DNA of 64,000 nt from Pseudacidovorax sp. NFM-22 (GCF_021401245.1 NZ_JACBFY010000001.1:744001-808000); one strand, 5' to 3'. Positions 16,982-26,351 are shown, counted from the stretch's first letter. Numbers and translations: made by a program. Notes: generated by a model not told the origin, from the sequence alone.

Positions 16982-19071
16982 ACGCCATCCAGCGCACCAT
17001 GCAGGGCCTGTTCGGCGACGGCCCCGACTCCGCCGGCCTGCAGCGCCTGGCCGCGCCGCTGCTGGTCATCGCCATCCTGGCGCTGATGGTGCTGCCCATC
17101 CCCTCGTGGATGCTGGACGGCTTCTTCACCCTCAACATCGCCGCCGCGCTGATGGTGATGATGGTGGCGGCGTACATGACGAAGCCGCTGGACTTCGCGG
17201 CCTTCCCCACGGTGCTGCTGCTGACCACGCTGATGCGGCTGTCGCTCAACGTGGCGTCCACGCGCGTGGTGCTGCTCGAAGGCCACACCGGCCCGGGTGC
17301 GGCCGGTGCGGTGATCGAGGCCTTCGGCCACTTCCTGATCGGCGGCAACTTCGCCGTCGGCCTGATCGTGTTCGCCATCCTGGTGGTCATCAACTTCGTG
17401 GTGGTGACCAAGGGCGCCGAGCGCATCGCCGAGGTGTCGGCCCGCTTCACGCTGGACGCCATGCCCGGCAAGCAGATGGCGGTGGATGCCGACCTCAATG
17501 CCGGCACCATCAACGAGAAGGAGGCCCGCCGCCGCCGCGCCGAAGTGGCGGAAGAGGCCAACTTCTTCGGCGCCATGGACGGCGCCTCCAAGTTCGTGCG
17601 CGGCGACGCGATGGCCGGCATCCTGATCCTGGTCATCAGCGTCGTGGGCGGCTTCACCGTCGGCGTGCTGCAGCATGGCATGCCGGCCGGCGAGGCGGCC
17701 AACAGCTATGTGCTGCTGGCGGTGGGCGATGCGCTGGTGGCGCAGATCCCGGGCCTGCTGATCTCGGTGGCTGCGGCCATGGTGGTCTCGCGCGTAGGCA
17801 AGGAAGACGACGTGGGCCGCCAGATCGTGCAGCAGGTCTTCACCTCGCCGCGCGCGCTGGGCCTGACGGCGGCCATCCTGCTGCTGCTGGGCAGCGTGCC
17901 GGGCATGCCGCATGTGGTGTTCCTGGGCATGGCCGGCCTGCTGGGCTGGGGCGCATGGACCATGGCGCGCCGCCGCCGCATCGAGGCCGAGACGCCCAAG
18001 CCCAGCGAGCCGCCGCCCGAGGCCGACGCCACCTGGGCCGACCTGCAGCCGGTGTCGCTGCTGGGCCTGGAGCTGGGCTACCGCCTGATCACGCTGGTCG
18101 ACAAGAACCGCCAGGGCGACCTGCTCACGCGCATCAAGGGCGTGCGCCGCAAGTTCGCGCAGGAGGTGGGCTTCCTGCCGCCGGCCGTGCATGTGCGCGA
18201 CAACCTGGAGCTCAAGCCCAGCGCCTACCGCGTGACGCTGCGCGGCGTGGTGGTGGCCGAGGGCGAGGCCTTCCCGGGCATGTTCCTGGCCATCAACCCC
18301 GGCGGCATCGGCACGCCGCTGATCGGCACCGCCACCACCGACCCGGCCTTCGGCCTGCCGGCCACCTGGATCGAGGCGCGCTACCGCGACAGCGCACAAA
18401 TGGCGGGTTTCACGGTCGTTGATCCAGAGACCGTGATGGCCACCCATCTGTCACATTTGATGCAGACCCAGGCAGGACGCCTGCTCAGCCGATCCGAAAC
18501 ACAGCAACTCGTGGAACACGTCAGCCAGTACAGCCCCAAGCTGATCGAGGAAGTGGTGCCCAAGCTCATCCCGATCGCCACCTTCCAGAAGGTGCTCCAG
18601 CTGCTGCTGGAGGAAGGCGTGCACATCCGCGACATCCGCACCATCGTCGAGACCCTGGCCGAACATGCGGCCGTGGTGACCGATGCCGTGGAACTGGCCC
18701 GCCGCGTGCGCGTGGCGCTGGCACCGGCCATCGTGCAGCAGATCTACGGCCCGGTGAAGGAGCTGGACGTGATCGCCATCGAGCCCGGCTTCGAGCGCCT
18801 GCTGATGCAGGCCCTGGGCAATGCACAGGGCCCGGCGCTGGACCCCGGCGTGGCCGACACCTTCACCCGCAGCGCGGCCGACATCGCGAACCGGCAGGAA
18901 GAGCGCGGCGTGCCCGCCTGCCTGCTGGTGCCCGATGCCATCCGCGGCGCCATCGCCCGCCTGGTGCGCCGCACGGCGCCTCGGCTGGCGGTGCTCTCGC
19001 ACAGCGAGATCCCCGAGACCCACACCATCCGCATCGGGCCCATCCTGCGCGGTGGCGGCGCTGCCGCCTGA
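16978..19071 (+). CDS. flhA: FlhA, flagellar export gate protein
   Basis: FlhA forms the nonameric gate that receives chaperone-substrate complexes and uses the proton gradient. The first ~320 residues hold about eight membrane helices (LLVIAILALMVLPIPSWMLD onward) with the conserved cytoplasmic FHIPEP-family segment (RIAEVSARFTLDAMPGKQMA, then DADLNAGTINEKEARRRR). The C-terminal cytoplasmic domain is complete. The 697 residues match the family. flhB overlaps its start and flhF follows after about 60 bp. Confidence 0.98.
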   Translation: MNAIQRTMQGLFGDGPDSAGLQRLAAPLLVIAILALMVLPIPSWMLDGFFTLNIAAALMVMMVAAYMTKPLDFAAFPTVLLLTTLMRLSLNVASTRVVLLEGHTGPGAAGAVIEAFGHFLIGGNFAVGLIVFAILVVINFVVVTKGAERIAEVSARFTLDAMPGKQMAVDADLNAGTINEKEARRRRAEVAEEANFFGAMDGASKFVRGDAMAGILILVISVVGGFTVGVLQHGMPAGEAANSYVLLAVGDALVAQIPGLLISVAAAMVVSRVGKEDDVGRQIVQQVFTSPRALGLTAAILLLLGSVPGMPHVVFLGMAGLLGWGAWTMARRRRIEAETPKPSEPPPEADATWADLQPVSLLGLELGYRLITLVDKNRQGDLLTRIKGVRRKFAQEVGFLPPAVHVRDNLELKPSAYRVTLRGVVVAEGEAFPGMFLAINPGGIGTPLIGTATTDPAFGLPATWIEARYRDSAQMAGFTVVDPETVMATHLSHLMQTQAGRLLSRSETQQLVEHVSQYSPKLIEEVVPKLIPIATFQKVLQLLLEEGVHIRDIRTIVETLAEHAAVVTDAVELARRVRVALAPAIVQQIYGPVKELDVIAIEPGFERLLMQALGNAQGPALDPGVADTFTRSAADIANRQEERGVPACLLVPDAIRGAIARLVRRTAPRLAVLSHSEIPETHTIRIGPILRGGGAAA

Positions 19072-19133
19072 CGCGCGCCGTGACGCCCTGCATCGCCCCC
19101 ATCGTCCGCCTTCAGCCGCTGCCCGCCTGAATC

Positions 19134-20645
19134 ATGAACATCCAACGCTTTCTGGCCCCGACCGCACGCGAAGCCATGGCCATGGCCCGGGCTGCCTTCG
19201 GTGACGACGCGCTCATCCTGTCGAACAAACAGACCGAACAGGGCGTGGAGGTGATGGCGGCGTCCGAGGAATCGCTCGCGGGCCTGCAGGAGGCCGCCAC
19301 CGCGCGTCCTGCGGCGGCGTCCGCGCCGGTCGCCCCGGTCACGCCTGCTGCAGCCGCCTTCGTGCCCCCGCGCACGCCCAACCTGGCCGAGACCTCGGTC
19401 GAGGAAGACGCCAACCACCTGGCGATGAGCACGCTTTCCTTCCAGGACTTCGTGCGCGAGCGGATGCTGCGCAAGCAGCTGGGCGATGCGGCCCTATCGA
19501 CCGCCGCCTTGCCCGCCGGCCCTGCGGCGGCGGCCGCGCCCATCCAGCCTGCCGTCGCGCGTGCGGCGGCCCCCGTGGCCGCGATGCCCTGGAACCCCGC
19601 CGCCGCACAGCGACCGGCGCCGCTGACCGGCATGCCCTTGTCCGCGCAACGCCCGGCTGTTGCTGCCGTCGCCGAACCCGCGCCGGCCGGGGCGATGGTT
19701 CCCGCCCAGGCCCTCTCCGAGGTGATGGCCGAGCTGCGTGCCCTGCGCCAGATGGTGGAGACCCGCTTCGAGGCGCTCTCCTGGCTGGGCCGCGCGCGCC
19801 AGGACCCGGCACTGGCCGACCTGATGCTGCGCCTGGTGCGCGCGGGCTTCTCGGCGCCGCTGGTGCGCGCCGTGCTGCAACCCATCGCCGCCGGCACCGA
19901 CGCCGCCACGGCCGAGGCCCATGTGCTGGCCACCTTCACGCGCCTGCTGGCCATCGACGAGCAGGCCGTGCCGCTGGAGGACGAAGGCGGCATCCTGGCC
20001 CTGGTGGGCGCCACCGGCGTGGGCAAGACCACCGCCATCGCCAAGCTCGCCACGCTGTGCGCACGCAACCATGGCGCCGCCAGCGTGGGCCTGATCACGC
20101 TCGACACCCAGCGCGCCGGCGCCCACGAGCAATTGCGCGCCTTCGGCCGCAGCATCGACGTGGTGGCGCACCAGGCCCATGACACCGCCGCGCTGCAGGA
20201 GCTGCTGGCCCTGCTGGCGCACAAGCGGCTGGTGCTGATCGACACCGCGGGCCATGCCTCGCACGATCCGCGTCGCCAGCAGCAGATGGCGCAGCTCGAC
20301 CTGCCCGGCGTGAAGCCGCTGGTGGTGCTCAATGCGGGCGCCCAGGGCGACGCGCTGGACGAAGTGGCGCAGGCCTTCCGCGAGGACGGCGCCCGCCACG
20401 CGCTGCTCACCAAGGTCGACGAGGCGGTCAAGCTCGGCCCCGCGCTGGACGTGCTGATGCGCCATGGCCTGCAGTTGCGCGGCCTGGGCTGCGGCCAGGT
20501 GGTGCCGGACGACTGGCGCATGCCGCGCACGGCCGAACTGCTGCGCGAGACCTTCAACGCCCCGCTGCGCGGCGCCTTCGAGCCCCGCTGCGTGGACGAC
20601 CTCGACCTTCTGCTTTCCCCGGCACAATGCAGCACTCGGCGCTGA
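19134..20645 (+). CDS. flhF: FlhF, SRP-like GTPase for flagellar placement
   Basis: FlhF is a signal-recognition-particle-type GTPase that sets where, usually at a pole, a flagellum is built. The N-terminus (MNIQRFLAPTAREAMAMARA) is conserved, followed by an Ala/Pro-rich basic linker. The NG domain starts near residue 220, with the P-loop GATGVGKTTAIAKLA at about 288, LDTQRAGAHEQL, and the G3 box LIDTAGH. At 503 residues it is on the long side because of the linker. Its usual partner gene flhG is not adjacent: fliA begins within about 20 bp of the stop. Confidence 0.95.
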   Translation: MNIQRFLAPTAREAMAMARAAFGDDALILSNKQTEQGVEVMAASEESLAGLQEAATARPAAASAPVAPVTPAAAAFVPPRTPNLAETSVEEDANHLAMSTLSFQDFVRERMLRKQLGDAALSTAALPAGPAAAAAPIQPAVARAAAPVAAMPWNPAAAQRPAPLTGMPLSAQRPAVAAVAEPAPAGAMVPAQALSEVMAELRALRQMVETRFEALSWLGRARQDPALADLMLRLVRAGFSAPLVRAVLQPIAAGTDAATAEAHVLATFTRLLAIDEQAVPLEDEGGILALVGATGVGKTTAIAKLATLCARNHGAASVGLITLDTQRAGAHEQLRAFGRSIDVVAHQAHDTAALQELLALLAHKRLVLIDTAGHASHDPRRQQQMAQLDLPGVKPLVVLNAGAQGDALDEVAQAFREDGARHALLTKVDEAVKLGPALDVLMRHGLQLRGLGCGQVVPDDWRMPRTAELLRETFNAPLRGAFEPRCVDDLDLLLSPAQCSTRR

Positions 20646-20665
20646 ACCACGGGGACCGACCCGCC

Positions 20666-21412
20666 ATGCTTGCCGCCGCCGCTCTCCAGAAGATGTACAC
20701 CGCCAAGGGCCGCCTCGACCGCGACGCATTGATCCGCCAGTATGTGCCGCTGGTGCAGCGCCTCGCCCACCACATGGTGGCCAAGCTGCCGCCCAACGTC
20801 GAGGTGGACGACCTGATCCAGGTCGGCATGATCGGCCTGGTCGACGCCCTCTCGCGCTTCGACGCCACGCAGGGCGTGCAGTTCGAGACCTTCGCCACGC
20901 AGCGCATCCGCGGCGCCATGCTCGACGAGCTGCGCGATGGCGACTGGATGTCCCGCGGCTCGCGCAAGAGCCAGAAGCAGATCGAGCAGGCCGTGGTGCG
21001 GCTCGAACACCGGCTGGGCCGCGCCCCGCACGAATCCGAGATCGCCGCCGAGCTGAACATGCCACTGGCCGAATACCAGTCGCTGCTGGGCCGTGTGCGC
21101 GGCACCCAGCTGCTGTACCTGGAGGACATGGGCGGCGAGGGCCGCGACGACGAGGAGGCCTTTCTCGAACGTCATGTGGCCGACAACGAGGCCGACCCCA
21201 TGAGCGTGCTCAAGGACCAGCGCCTGCGCAGCGCGCTGGTCGCGGCCATCGAGTCGCTGCCCGAGCGCGAGCGCTACATCATGGGCATGTACTACGAGCA
21301 CGACATGAACCTCAAGGAGATCGCGGCCGTGCTCAGCATCACCGAATCGCGGGTGTGCCAGCTGCACAGCCAGGCCGTGGCGCGGCTGCGCGCCAAGATG
21401 CGCGGGCACTAG
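20666..21412 (+). CDS. fliA: FliA, sigma-28 flagellar sigma factor
   Basis: FliA directs RNA polymerase to late flagellar and chemotaxis promoters and is held inactive by FlgM. Visible are region 2 (VEVDDLIQVGMIGLVDALSR, then FETFATQRIRGAMLDELR), the region 3 segment, and region 4 (SLPERERYIMGMYYEHDMNL, then ITESRVCQLHSQAVARLRAK). The ATG at 20666 gives 248 residues with GGGGA upstream. An ATG at 20627 would overlap flhF by 19 bp and add 13 residues. Matching promoters are visible upstream of fliS and flgM. Confidence 0.96.
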   Translation: MLAAAALQKMYTAKGRLDRDALIRQYVPLVQRLAHHMVAKLPPNVEVDDLIQVGMIGLVDALSRFDATQGVQFETFATQRIRGAMLDELRDGDWMSRGSRKSQKQIEQAVVRLEHRLGRAPHESEIAAELNMPLAEYQSLLGRVRGTQLLYLEDMGGEGRDDEEAFLERHVADNEADPMSVLKDQRLRSALVAAIESLPERERYIMGMYYEHDMNLKEIAAVLSITESRVCQLHSQAVARLRAKMRGH

Positions 21413-21418
21413 CGCGTT

Positions 21419-21568
21419 CACCCCCCTGCCGCTTCCGCGGCTCCCTCCTCTCTGGCGCCTTCGGCTTGGAGGGGGCGCACCCAGCGTCCTGCCCTTCGAA
21501 AAAGCTCAGGACAGGACGAAGCCAGCTCCGCGGGTGCACTTGCATGGCCTGCTCCGCGGCCACTCGAT
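21419..21568. repeat. Dispersed repeat, copy C (after fliA), with a second repeat nested inside
   Basis: This shares with copies A and B the order: C-run, GCTTCCGCG, GAGGGGGCGC, GACGAAGCCAG, TCCGCGGG, and TGGCCTGCTCCGCGGCC. It is the most diverged copy. It contains an extra ~27 bp (21488-21515) with inverted ends CCTG...CAGG that is absent from copy A at the same point. It lies between the convergent fliA and the oxidoreductase gene. Confidence 0.7.
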
Positions 21569-21607
21569 GACTGAACAATGCGAGCGTCGAGAAAGCCGCC
21601 CGCGCCT

Positions 21608-22801
21608 TCAGCCAGCGTGCTGAGATCCGGCAGCTTCCTCGGATCGCGCGCGCGCCAACGCTGGCGCCCGCTTGGCCAGCCAGACGCCGTGCCGCACCGG
21701 CCAGCGCCGGAACTGCGGATCGGCCCCCAGGGCCTGGGCCGCGTGGTGGGCCCAGTACGGGTCCCACAGGGCCTCGCGGCCGATCGCGACCAGGTCGGCC
21801 TGGCCGTCGCGCAGCACTGCCTCCGCCTGCTGCGCGTCCACGATCATGCCCACGGCCTGCGTCCTCACACCGGCAGCCTCGCGGATGCGTGCGGCGAAGG
21901 GCACCTGGAAGCCCAGGCCACGCGGCACGGGCAGCGCCTTCGTCTCTTCGGTGAGGCCGCCCGAGGAACAGTCGATCACGTCCACGCCACGCTCGGCCAG
22001 CGCTCGGGCGAGCACGACCGAGTCCTCCAGCCCCCAGCCACCCACGCTGCCATCGACCGCCGACAGGCGGCAGAACAGCGGCTTGGCGGCGGGCCACACG
22101 GCACGCACCCGCGCGGCGATGTCCAGCGCCAGCTTCATGCGCCCCTGCAGGCTGCCGCCCCAGGCGTCCTGCCGCTGGTTGGCGTGGGGCGAGAGGAAGG
22201 CGGCGACCAGATAGCCATGGCCGAAGTGCAGCTCCACCACGTCGAAGCCCGCGCGATCGGCGCGCACGGCGGCCTGCACGAAGGCCTCGACCACCGCCTC
22301 GATCTGCGCCTCCTCCATGGCCTCGGGCGACGACCAGCCCGGTCCCGCGGGCAAGGCGCTCGGGCCCAGACGGGTCCAGGGCAGGCGGTCGGCCTGCATC
22401 TGCGCATCGCCGAGCGCGGCGCCGCCCTCCCACAGCGGCTGGCTGCCCGCCTTGCGGCCGGCATGGGCCAGCTGCACGCCGATGGCTGCGCCGTTGTCGT
22501 GCACGAAGTCCACCACGGCCTGGAGGGGCGCGATCTGGCTGTCGGACCACAGCCCCAGGTCGGCCGTGCCGATGCGCCCGCGCGGGTCCACCGCCGTGCT
22601 TTCGGTCAGGATGAGGCCGGCACCGCCCAGCGCGAACTTGCCCAGGTGCACCAGATGCCAGGCCCCGGCCTGCCCGTCCTGCGCGGCGTGCTGGCACATG
22701 GGCGAGATCACCACCCGGTTGGCCAGGGTGAGGCCGCGCAGCTGGAGAGGCTGGAAGAGCCGAGGCCCCGAGGCGTCCGGCGTCCCGGCGCCAGCGTCCA
22801 T
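21608..22801 (-). CDS. Old Yellow Enzyme family NADH:flavin oxidoreductase (YqjM-like)
   Basis: This is an FMN enzyme of the kind that reduces activated C=C bonds (enones) or acts in cyclic-compound breakdown. It has 397 residues. The YqjM-class start is visible (LANRVVISPMCQHAA, with the regulatory Cys). The substrate-binding pair lies in VVELHFGHGYLVAAFLSP, followed by the RQDAWGGSLQGRMKLALD signature. The phosphate-binding C-terminal part ends in VAIGREALWDPYWAHHAA. The ATG at 22801 lies 11 bp after the stop of the metallo-hydrolase gene. It is the last gene of an eight-gene minus-strand block with importer and redox genes. The substrate is unknown. Confidence 0.9.
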   Translation of the reverse strand: MDAGAGTPDASGPRLFQPLQLRGLTLANRVVISPMCQHAAQDGQAGAWHLVHLGKFALGGAGLILTESTAVDPRGRIGTADLGLWSDSQIAPLQAVVDFVHDNGAAIGVQLAHAGRKAGSQPLWEGGAALGDAQMQADRLPWTRLGPSALPAGPGWSSPEAMEEAQIEAVVEAFVQAAVRADRAGFDVVELHFGHGYLVAAFLSPHANQRQDAWGGSLQGRMKLALDIAARVRAVWPAAKPLFCRLSAVDGSVGGWGLEDSVVLARALAERGVDVIDCSSGGLTEETKALPVPRGLGFQVPFAARIREAAGVRTQAVGMIVDAQQAEAVLRDGQADLVAIGREALWDPYWAHHAAQALGADPQFRRWPVRHGVWLAKRAPALARARSEEAAGSQHAG

Positions 22802-22812
22802 GGCGACGCCGG

Positions 22813-23772
22813 TCAACCTTCGAGCGCCTTCCACATCTCGATGTCTCGCTCGGCGGTCCAGATGCGCGGGTCGGCGTACTGCGTGGCCTCGTCGTAGCAG
22901 CGGGTCACGTCGAAGGGCATGCAGTGGTCGAAGATCACCCAGTGCCCGTACTTGGGCTTGAGCGCGGCATAGGTGGCGCGGTAGACGGCATTCAGGTCCT
23001 GCCCCGCCGCCACGCCGGCCTGCACGCTGGCGTACACGTCGGCGATGAACTGCCGCGTCTCGGCCAGGCCCTGGGCCACTTCCTGCGGCGTGGTGAGCGC
23101 GGCGCCACGGCCCGGTACCAGCACCTGGGGCTTCAGGGCCTCCACGCGGCGCAGGGTCTCGGGCCAGTCCTTGAAATAGGCGTCGCCCGCATAGGGCGTG
23201 GCGCCGAACTCGACCAGGTCGCCCGACAGCAGCGCCCCCTCGCCCGGCAGCCAGGCGACGGTGTCGCCCTTGGTGTGGCCACGGCCCAGTTGCAGCAGTT
23301 GCACCTCCAGCTTGCCGAGCCACAGGGTCATGCGGCCGGTGAAGGTCATCGTGGGCCAGGTCATGCCGGGCGGCACGGTCTCGACGTTGCTGAACAGGCG
23401 CGGAAAGCGGCCGATCTCGCTGGCCTTGTCGGCCTCGCCGCGTTCGACGATGAGGTCGTAGGTGTCCTGGCTGGCGATGATCTGCTCGGCCCCGTAGGCG
23501 CTGGCGCCCAGCACACGCACCGCGTGGTAATGCGTGAGCAGCACGTAGCGGATGGGTTTGTCGGTGACCTCGCGGATGCGGCGGATCACGTCCTGCGCCA
23601 TCGCGGGCGTGGCCTGGGTGTCGGCCACCAGCACGGCGTCGTCGCCGATGATCACGCCGGTGTTGGGGTCGCCCTCGGCGGTGTAGGCCCAGGCATGTTC
23701 GGAGATCTGGGTGAAGCTGATCTTCTTTTCTTCCAGGTCGGCCTGGCTGGCGAATGTCTTGGTGGCGGTCAT
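22813..23772 (-). CDS. Metallo-beta-lactamase-fold hydrolase with altered metal motif
   Basis: The 319-residue protein has the MBL fold: DAVLVADTQATP early, THYHAVRVLGAS near residue 85, GRGHTKGDTVAWLPGEGALL with SGDLVEFG, and a later His in FDHC. The classical HxHxDH motif is changed: after THYH come Ala-Val-Arg-Val, so the Asp that binds the second metal is missing. The enzyme may bind one metal or use other ligands. The ATG at 23772 has AAGGA upstream. Its place between the transporter and the oxidoreductase suggests hydrolysis of an ester, thioester or lactone intermediate (inference). Confidence 0.85.
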   Translation of the reverse strand: MTATKTFASQADLEEKKISFTQISEHAWAYTAEGDPNTGVIIGDDAVLVADTQATPAMAQDVIRRIREVTDKPIRYVLLTHYHAVRVLGASAYGAEQIIASQDTYDLIVERGEADKASEIGRFPRLFSNVETVPPGMTWPTMTFTGRMTLWLGKLEVQLLQLGRGHTKGDTVAWLPGEGALLSGDLVEFGATPYAGDAYFKDWPETLRRVEALKPQVLVPGRGAALTTPQEVAQGLAETRQFIADVYASVQAGVAAGQDLNAVYRATYAALKPKYGHWVIFDHCMPFDVTRCYDEATQYADPRIWTAERDIEMWKALEG

Positions 23773-23812
23773 GGAGGTCCTTGGATGAAGGGGAATGGGA
23801 CAGGGCGGAAGG

Positions 23813-24523
23813 TCAGTGCGCGCCCAGGTAGGCAGCCCGCACCTTGGCGTCGCCCAGCAGCGCACGGCCCGCGCCTTCGAGCGTGATGCGGCCGGTTTCC
23901 AGCACGTAGGCGCGGTCGGCCACGCCCAGCGCCTGCCGCGCCATCTGCTCGACCAGCAGGATGGTCAGGCCCGAGCGGCGCAGTTGCCGGATGGCTTCGA
24001 AGATGTCCTTGATGATCAGCGGCGCCAGGCCGAGCGAGGGCTCGTCCAGCAGCAGCAGGCGCGGCTCGCTCATCAGTGCGCGGGAGATGGCCAGCATCTG
24101 CTGCTCGCCGCCAGACAGCGTGCCCGACAGCTGGTGCTGCCGCTCGGCCAGCCGCGGAAAGCGCTGGAACTCGCGGGCGATGGCGGCCTCGACGGACACC
24201 GGGTCCTTGCGGCGGCCATAGGCGCCCAGCATCAGGTTCTCGCGCACCGTCTGGTCGGCGAACACGCCCCGGCCTTCGGGCGACATGGCCACGCCCATCG
24301 CCACGCGCCGGTGCGGCGGCACGCGGGCCAGGTCCTCGCCGTCGAGCAGGATGCGGCCACCGGCCACGGGTTCCAGGCCGCAGATGCTCTTGAGCAGCGT
24401 GCTCTTGCCCGCGCCGTTGGCGCCGATGATGGCCACGACCTCGCCGGCGCGCACCTCCATGCTGACGCCCTTGACGGCCTCGATGGCGCCGTACGACACC
24501 TGGACGGATTCGATCTTCAACAT
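23813..24523 (-). CDS. livF: LivF-type ABC transporter ATPase
   Basis: This is the second ATPase of a branched-chain-amino-acid-type importer. It has Walker A GANGAGKST, the signature LSGGEQQMLAISRALM, Walker B LLLLDEPSLGLAP, and the LivF-typical EGRGVFADQTVRENL. At 236 residues it is normal length. The ATG at 24523 (MLKIESVQVSYG) is 10 bp past the fused livM-livG stop. Many such systems carry aromatic or carboxylic compounds rather than amino acids, which fits the neighbouring redox genes. Confidence 0.95.
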   Translation of the reverse strand: MLKIESVQVSYGAIEAVKGVSMEVRAGEVVAIIGANGAGKSTLLKSICGLEPVAGGRILLDGEDLARVPPHRRVAMGVAMSPEGRGVFADQTVRENLMLGAYGRRKDPVSVEAAIAREFQRFPRLAERQHQLSGTLSGGEQQMLAISRALMSEPRLLLLDEPSLGLAPLIIKDIFEAIRQLRRSGLTILLVEQMARQALGVADRAYVLETGRITLEGAGRALLGDAKVRAAYLGAH

Positions 24524-24533
24524 GGCGGGCTCC

Positions 24534-26351
24534 TCAGGCGGCGCAGCGTTCCGGCGCGGGGACGGGCTCCGGCTGCGCCTCGGGTTCCGGTTCATCGGTG
24601 CCGAGGTAGGCCTCGACCACGCGCGGATTGCACTGCACCTCGGCCGGCGTGCCTTCGGCGATCTTGATGCCGTAGTCCAGCACGATGACATGGTCCGACA
24701 CGGCCATCACCAGGTCCATGTGGTGCTCCACCATCAGGATGCTGACGCCGCAGCGGCCGATGCGCAGCAGCAGCTGGCCCAGCTCGGCGGTCTCCTGCGG
24801 GTTGAGGCCGGCGGCCGGCTCGTCGAGCAGCAGCAACTGCGGCTCGGTGGCCAGCGCCCGCGCCAGCTCGGCGCGCCGCTGCAGGCCGTAGGGCAGGCTG
24901 CCGGCCGGCTGGTGGGCCAGATGGGCCAGGTCCACCAGCGCCAGCAGTTGCAGGGCACGCTCGCGCGTGGCCGCCTCCTCGCGCCGTGCCGCCGGCATGC
25001 CCAGGAGCGAGGCGAAGAAGCCGTTGCGCATGCGGCTGTGCCGGCCCAGCATCACGTTGTCGAGCACAGAGAGCTCAGCGAACAGCCGCAGGTTCTGGAA
25101 GGTGCGACCCATGCCCAGGCTGCAGATCTCGTGCACCGGCCGGCCCGCGATCTCGCGACCCAGGAAGCGGATCGCGCCGGCACTGGGCGCCACCACGCCG
25201 GTGAGCATGTTGATCATCGTGCTCTTGCCGGCGCCATTGGGGCCGATGAGCGCATGGATATGGCCGCGCTGGAGCCGGAACGACACGTCCTGCGCCGGCT
25301 TGACGCCGCCATAGGCCTTGGTCAGCCCCTGCACCACCAGCAGCTCGCCGTCGGCCTGCGGCCCGATGCGTGGCACCGCCGCAGGGCCCGTCGGAGTGGG
25401 CGACTGCGCCGGTGACAGGGCGGCGCTGCGGCCGACCTTGCGCCGGAACAGGCCCGTGACCCCGCCCGGCATGGCATAGAGCGCGAAGAGCAGCAGGAAG
25501 CCGTAGAGGAAATGCTGGGCCGACGGCCAGCGCGACAGCGCGGCATCCACCGCCGTCAGCACCACCGTGCCCACCAGCGGCCCATAGGTGGAGCCGGCCC
25601 CGCCGAACAGCACCAGCAGCAGGATGAAGATGGACAGGTGGAAGGTGATGAAGTCGGAGTTGATGTACTGGTTCTGCTGCGCGACCAGTGCACCCGCGAT
25701 GCCGCAGGTGACGGCCGCCACCACGAAGGCGATGACCTTGGCCCGGTACACCCGCACGCCCACCGACGAGGACGCGATCTCGTCCGCCTGCAGCGACAGC
25801 AGCGCCCGGCCGAAGCGGCCCGCCAGCAGGTTGCGCAGCAACAGGTGCGTCAGCGCGCACAGCACCACGCCGAACCACACCCATTGCGCCGAGCTGAGCG
25901 GCTGGCCGTTCCAGGTGATCGGGCGGATGCCGTAGATGCCCTGCGCGCCGCCGAAGACGTCGGTCCACTCCCCCACCAGCTTCTCGACCACGATGCCGAA
26001 GGCCAGGGTCACCATCGCCAGGTAGGGGCCCTTGACCCGCAGCGACGGCAGCGCGATCAGCACGCCGCACAGGGCCGAGATGGCCGCGGCGGCCAGCAGC
26101 GCCAGCCAAGGGCTGATCTCGGTGCGGCTGGTGAGCAATGCCACGGCGTAGGCGCCGGCGGCGAACAGCCCCGCCTGGCCCAGCGACTTCTGACCGGCGA
26201 AGCCGACCAGCACGTTCATGCCCGCCGCGCACAGGTAGTAGACGCACATCATGAACACGATGCGCAGGTAGTAGTCGTTGTCGACCAGTGCCGTGGCGCC
26301 GATGACGGCGGCGGCCACCAGCAGCACGCCGACCAGGTGCCGGGCGTTCAT
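24534..26351 (-). CDS. Fused LivM permease - LivG ATPase (ABC transporter)
   Basis: One open frame of 605 residues joins two normally separate subunits. About residues 1-305 are a LivM-type permease with many membrane helices (AAGMNVLVGFAGQKSLGQAG, then LFGGAGSTYGPLVG). A Pro/Ala/Ser linker around 310-340 follows. Then comes a LivG-type ATPase with Walker A GPNGAGKSTMINMLTG, GMGRTFQNLRLF, signature-region LPYGLQRRAELARAL and Walker B LLLLDEPAAGLNP. The ATG at 26351 overlaps the livH stop by 4 bp. Such fusions occur in other Burkholderiales transporters. No frameshift is needed to read it through. Confidence 0.95.
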   Translation of the reverse strand: MNARHLVGVLLVAAAVIGATALVDNDYYLRIVFMMCVYYLCAAGMNVLVGFAGQKSLGQAGLFAAGAYAVALLTSRTEISPWLALLAAAAISALCGVLIALPSLRVKGPYLAMVTLAFGIVVEKLVGEWTDVFGGAQGIYGIRPITWNGQPLSSAQWVWFGVVLCALTHLLLRNLLAGRFGRALLSLQADEIASSSVGVRVYRAKVIAFVVAAVTCGIAGALVAQQNQYINSDFITFHLSIFILLLVLFGGAGSTYGPLVGTVVLTAVDAALSRWPSAQHFLYGFLLLFALYAMPGGVTGLFRRKVGRSAALSPAQSPTPTGPAAVPRIGPQADGELLVVQGLTKAYGGVKPAQDVSFRLQRGHIHALIGPNGAGKSTMINMLTGVVAPSAGAIRFLGREIAGRPVHEICSLGMGRTFQNLRLFAELSVLDNVMLGRHSRMRNGFFASLLGMPAARREEAATRERALQLLALVDLAHLAHQPAGSLPYGLQRRAELARALATEPQLLLLDEPAAGLNPQETAELGQLLLRIGRCGVSILMVEHHMDLVMAVSDHVIVLDYGIKIAEGTPAEVQCNPRVVEAYLGTDEPEPEAQPEPVPAPERCAA

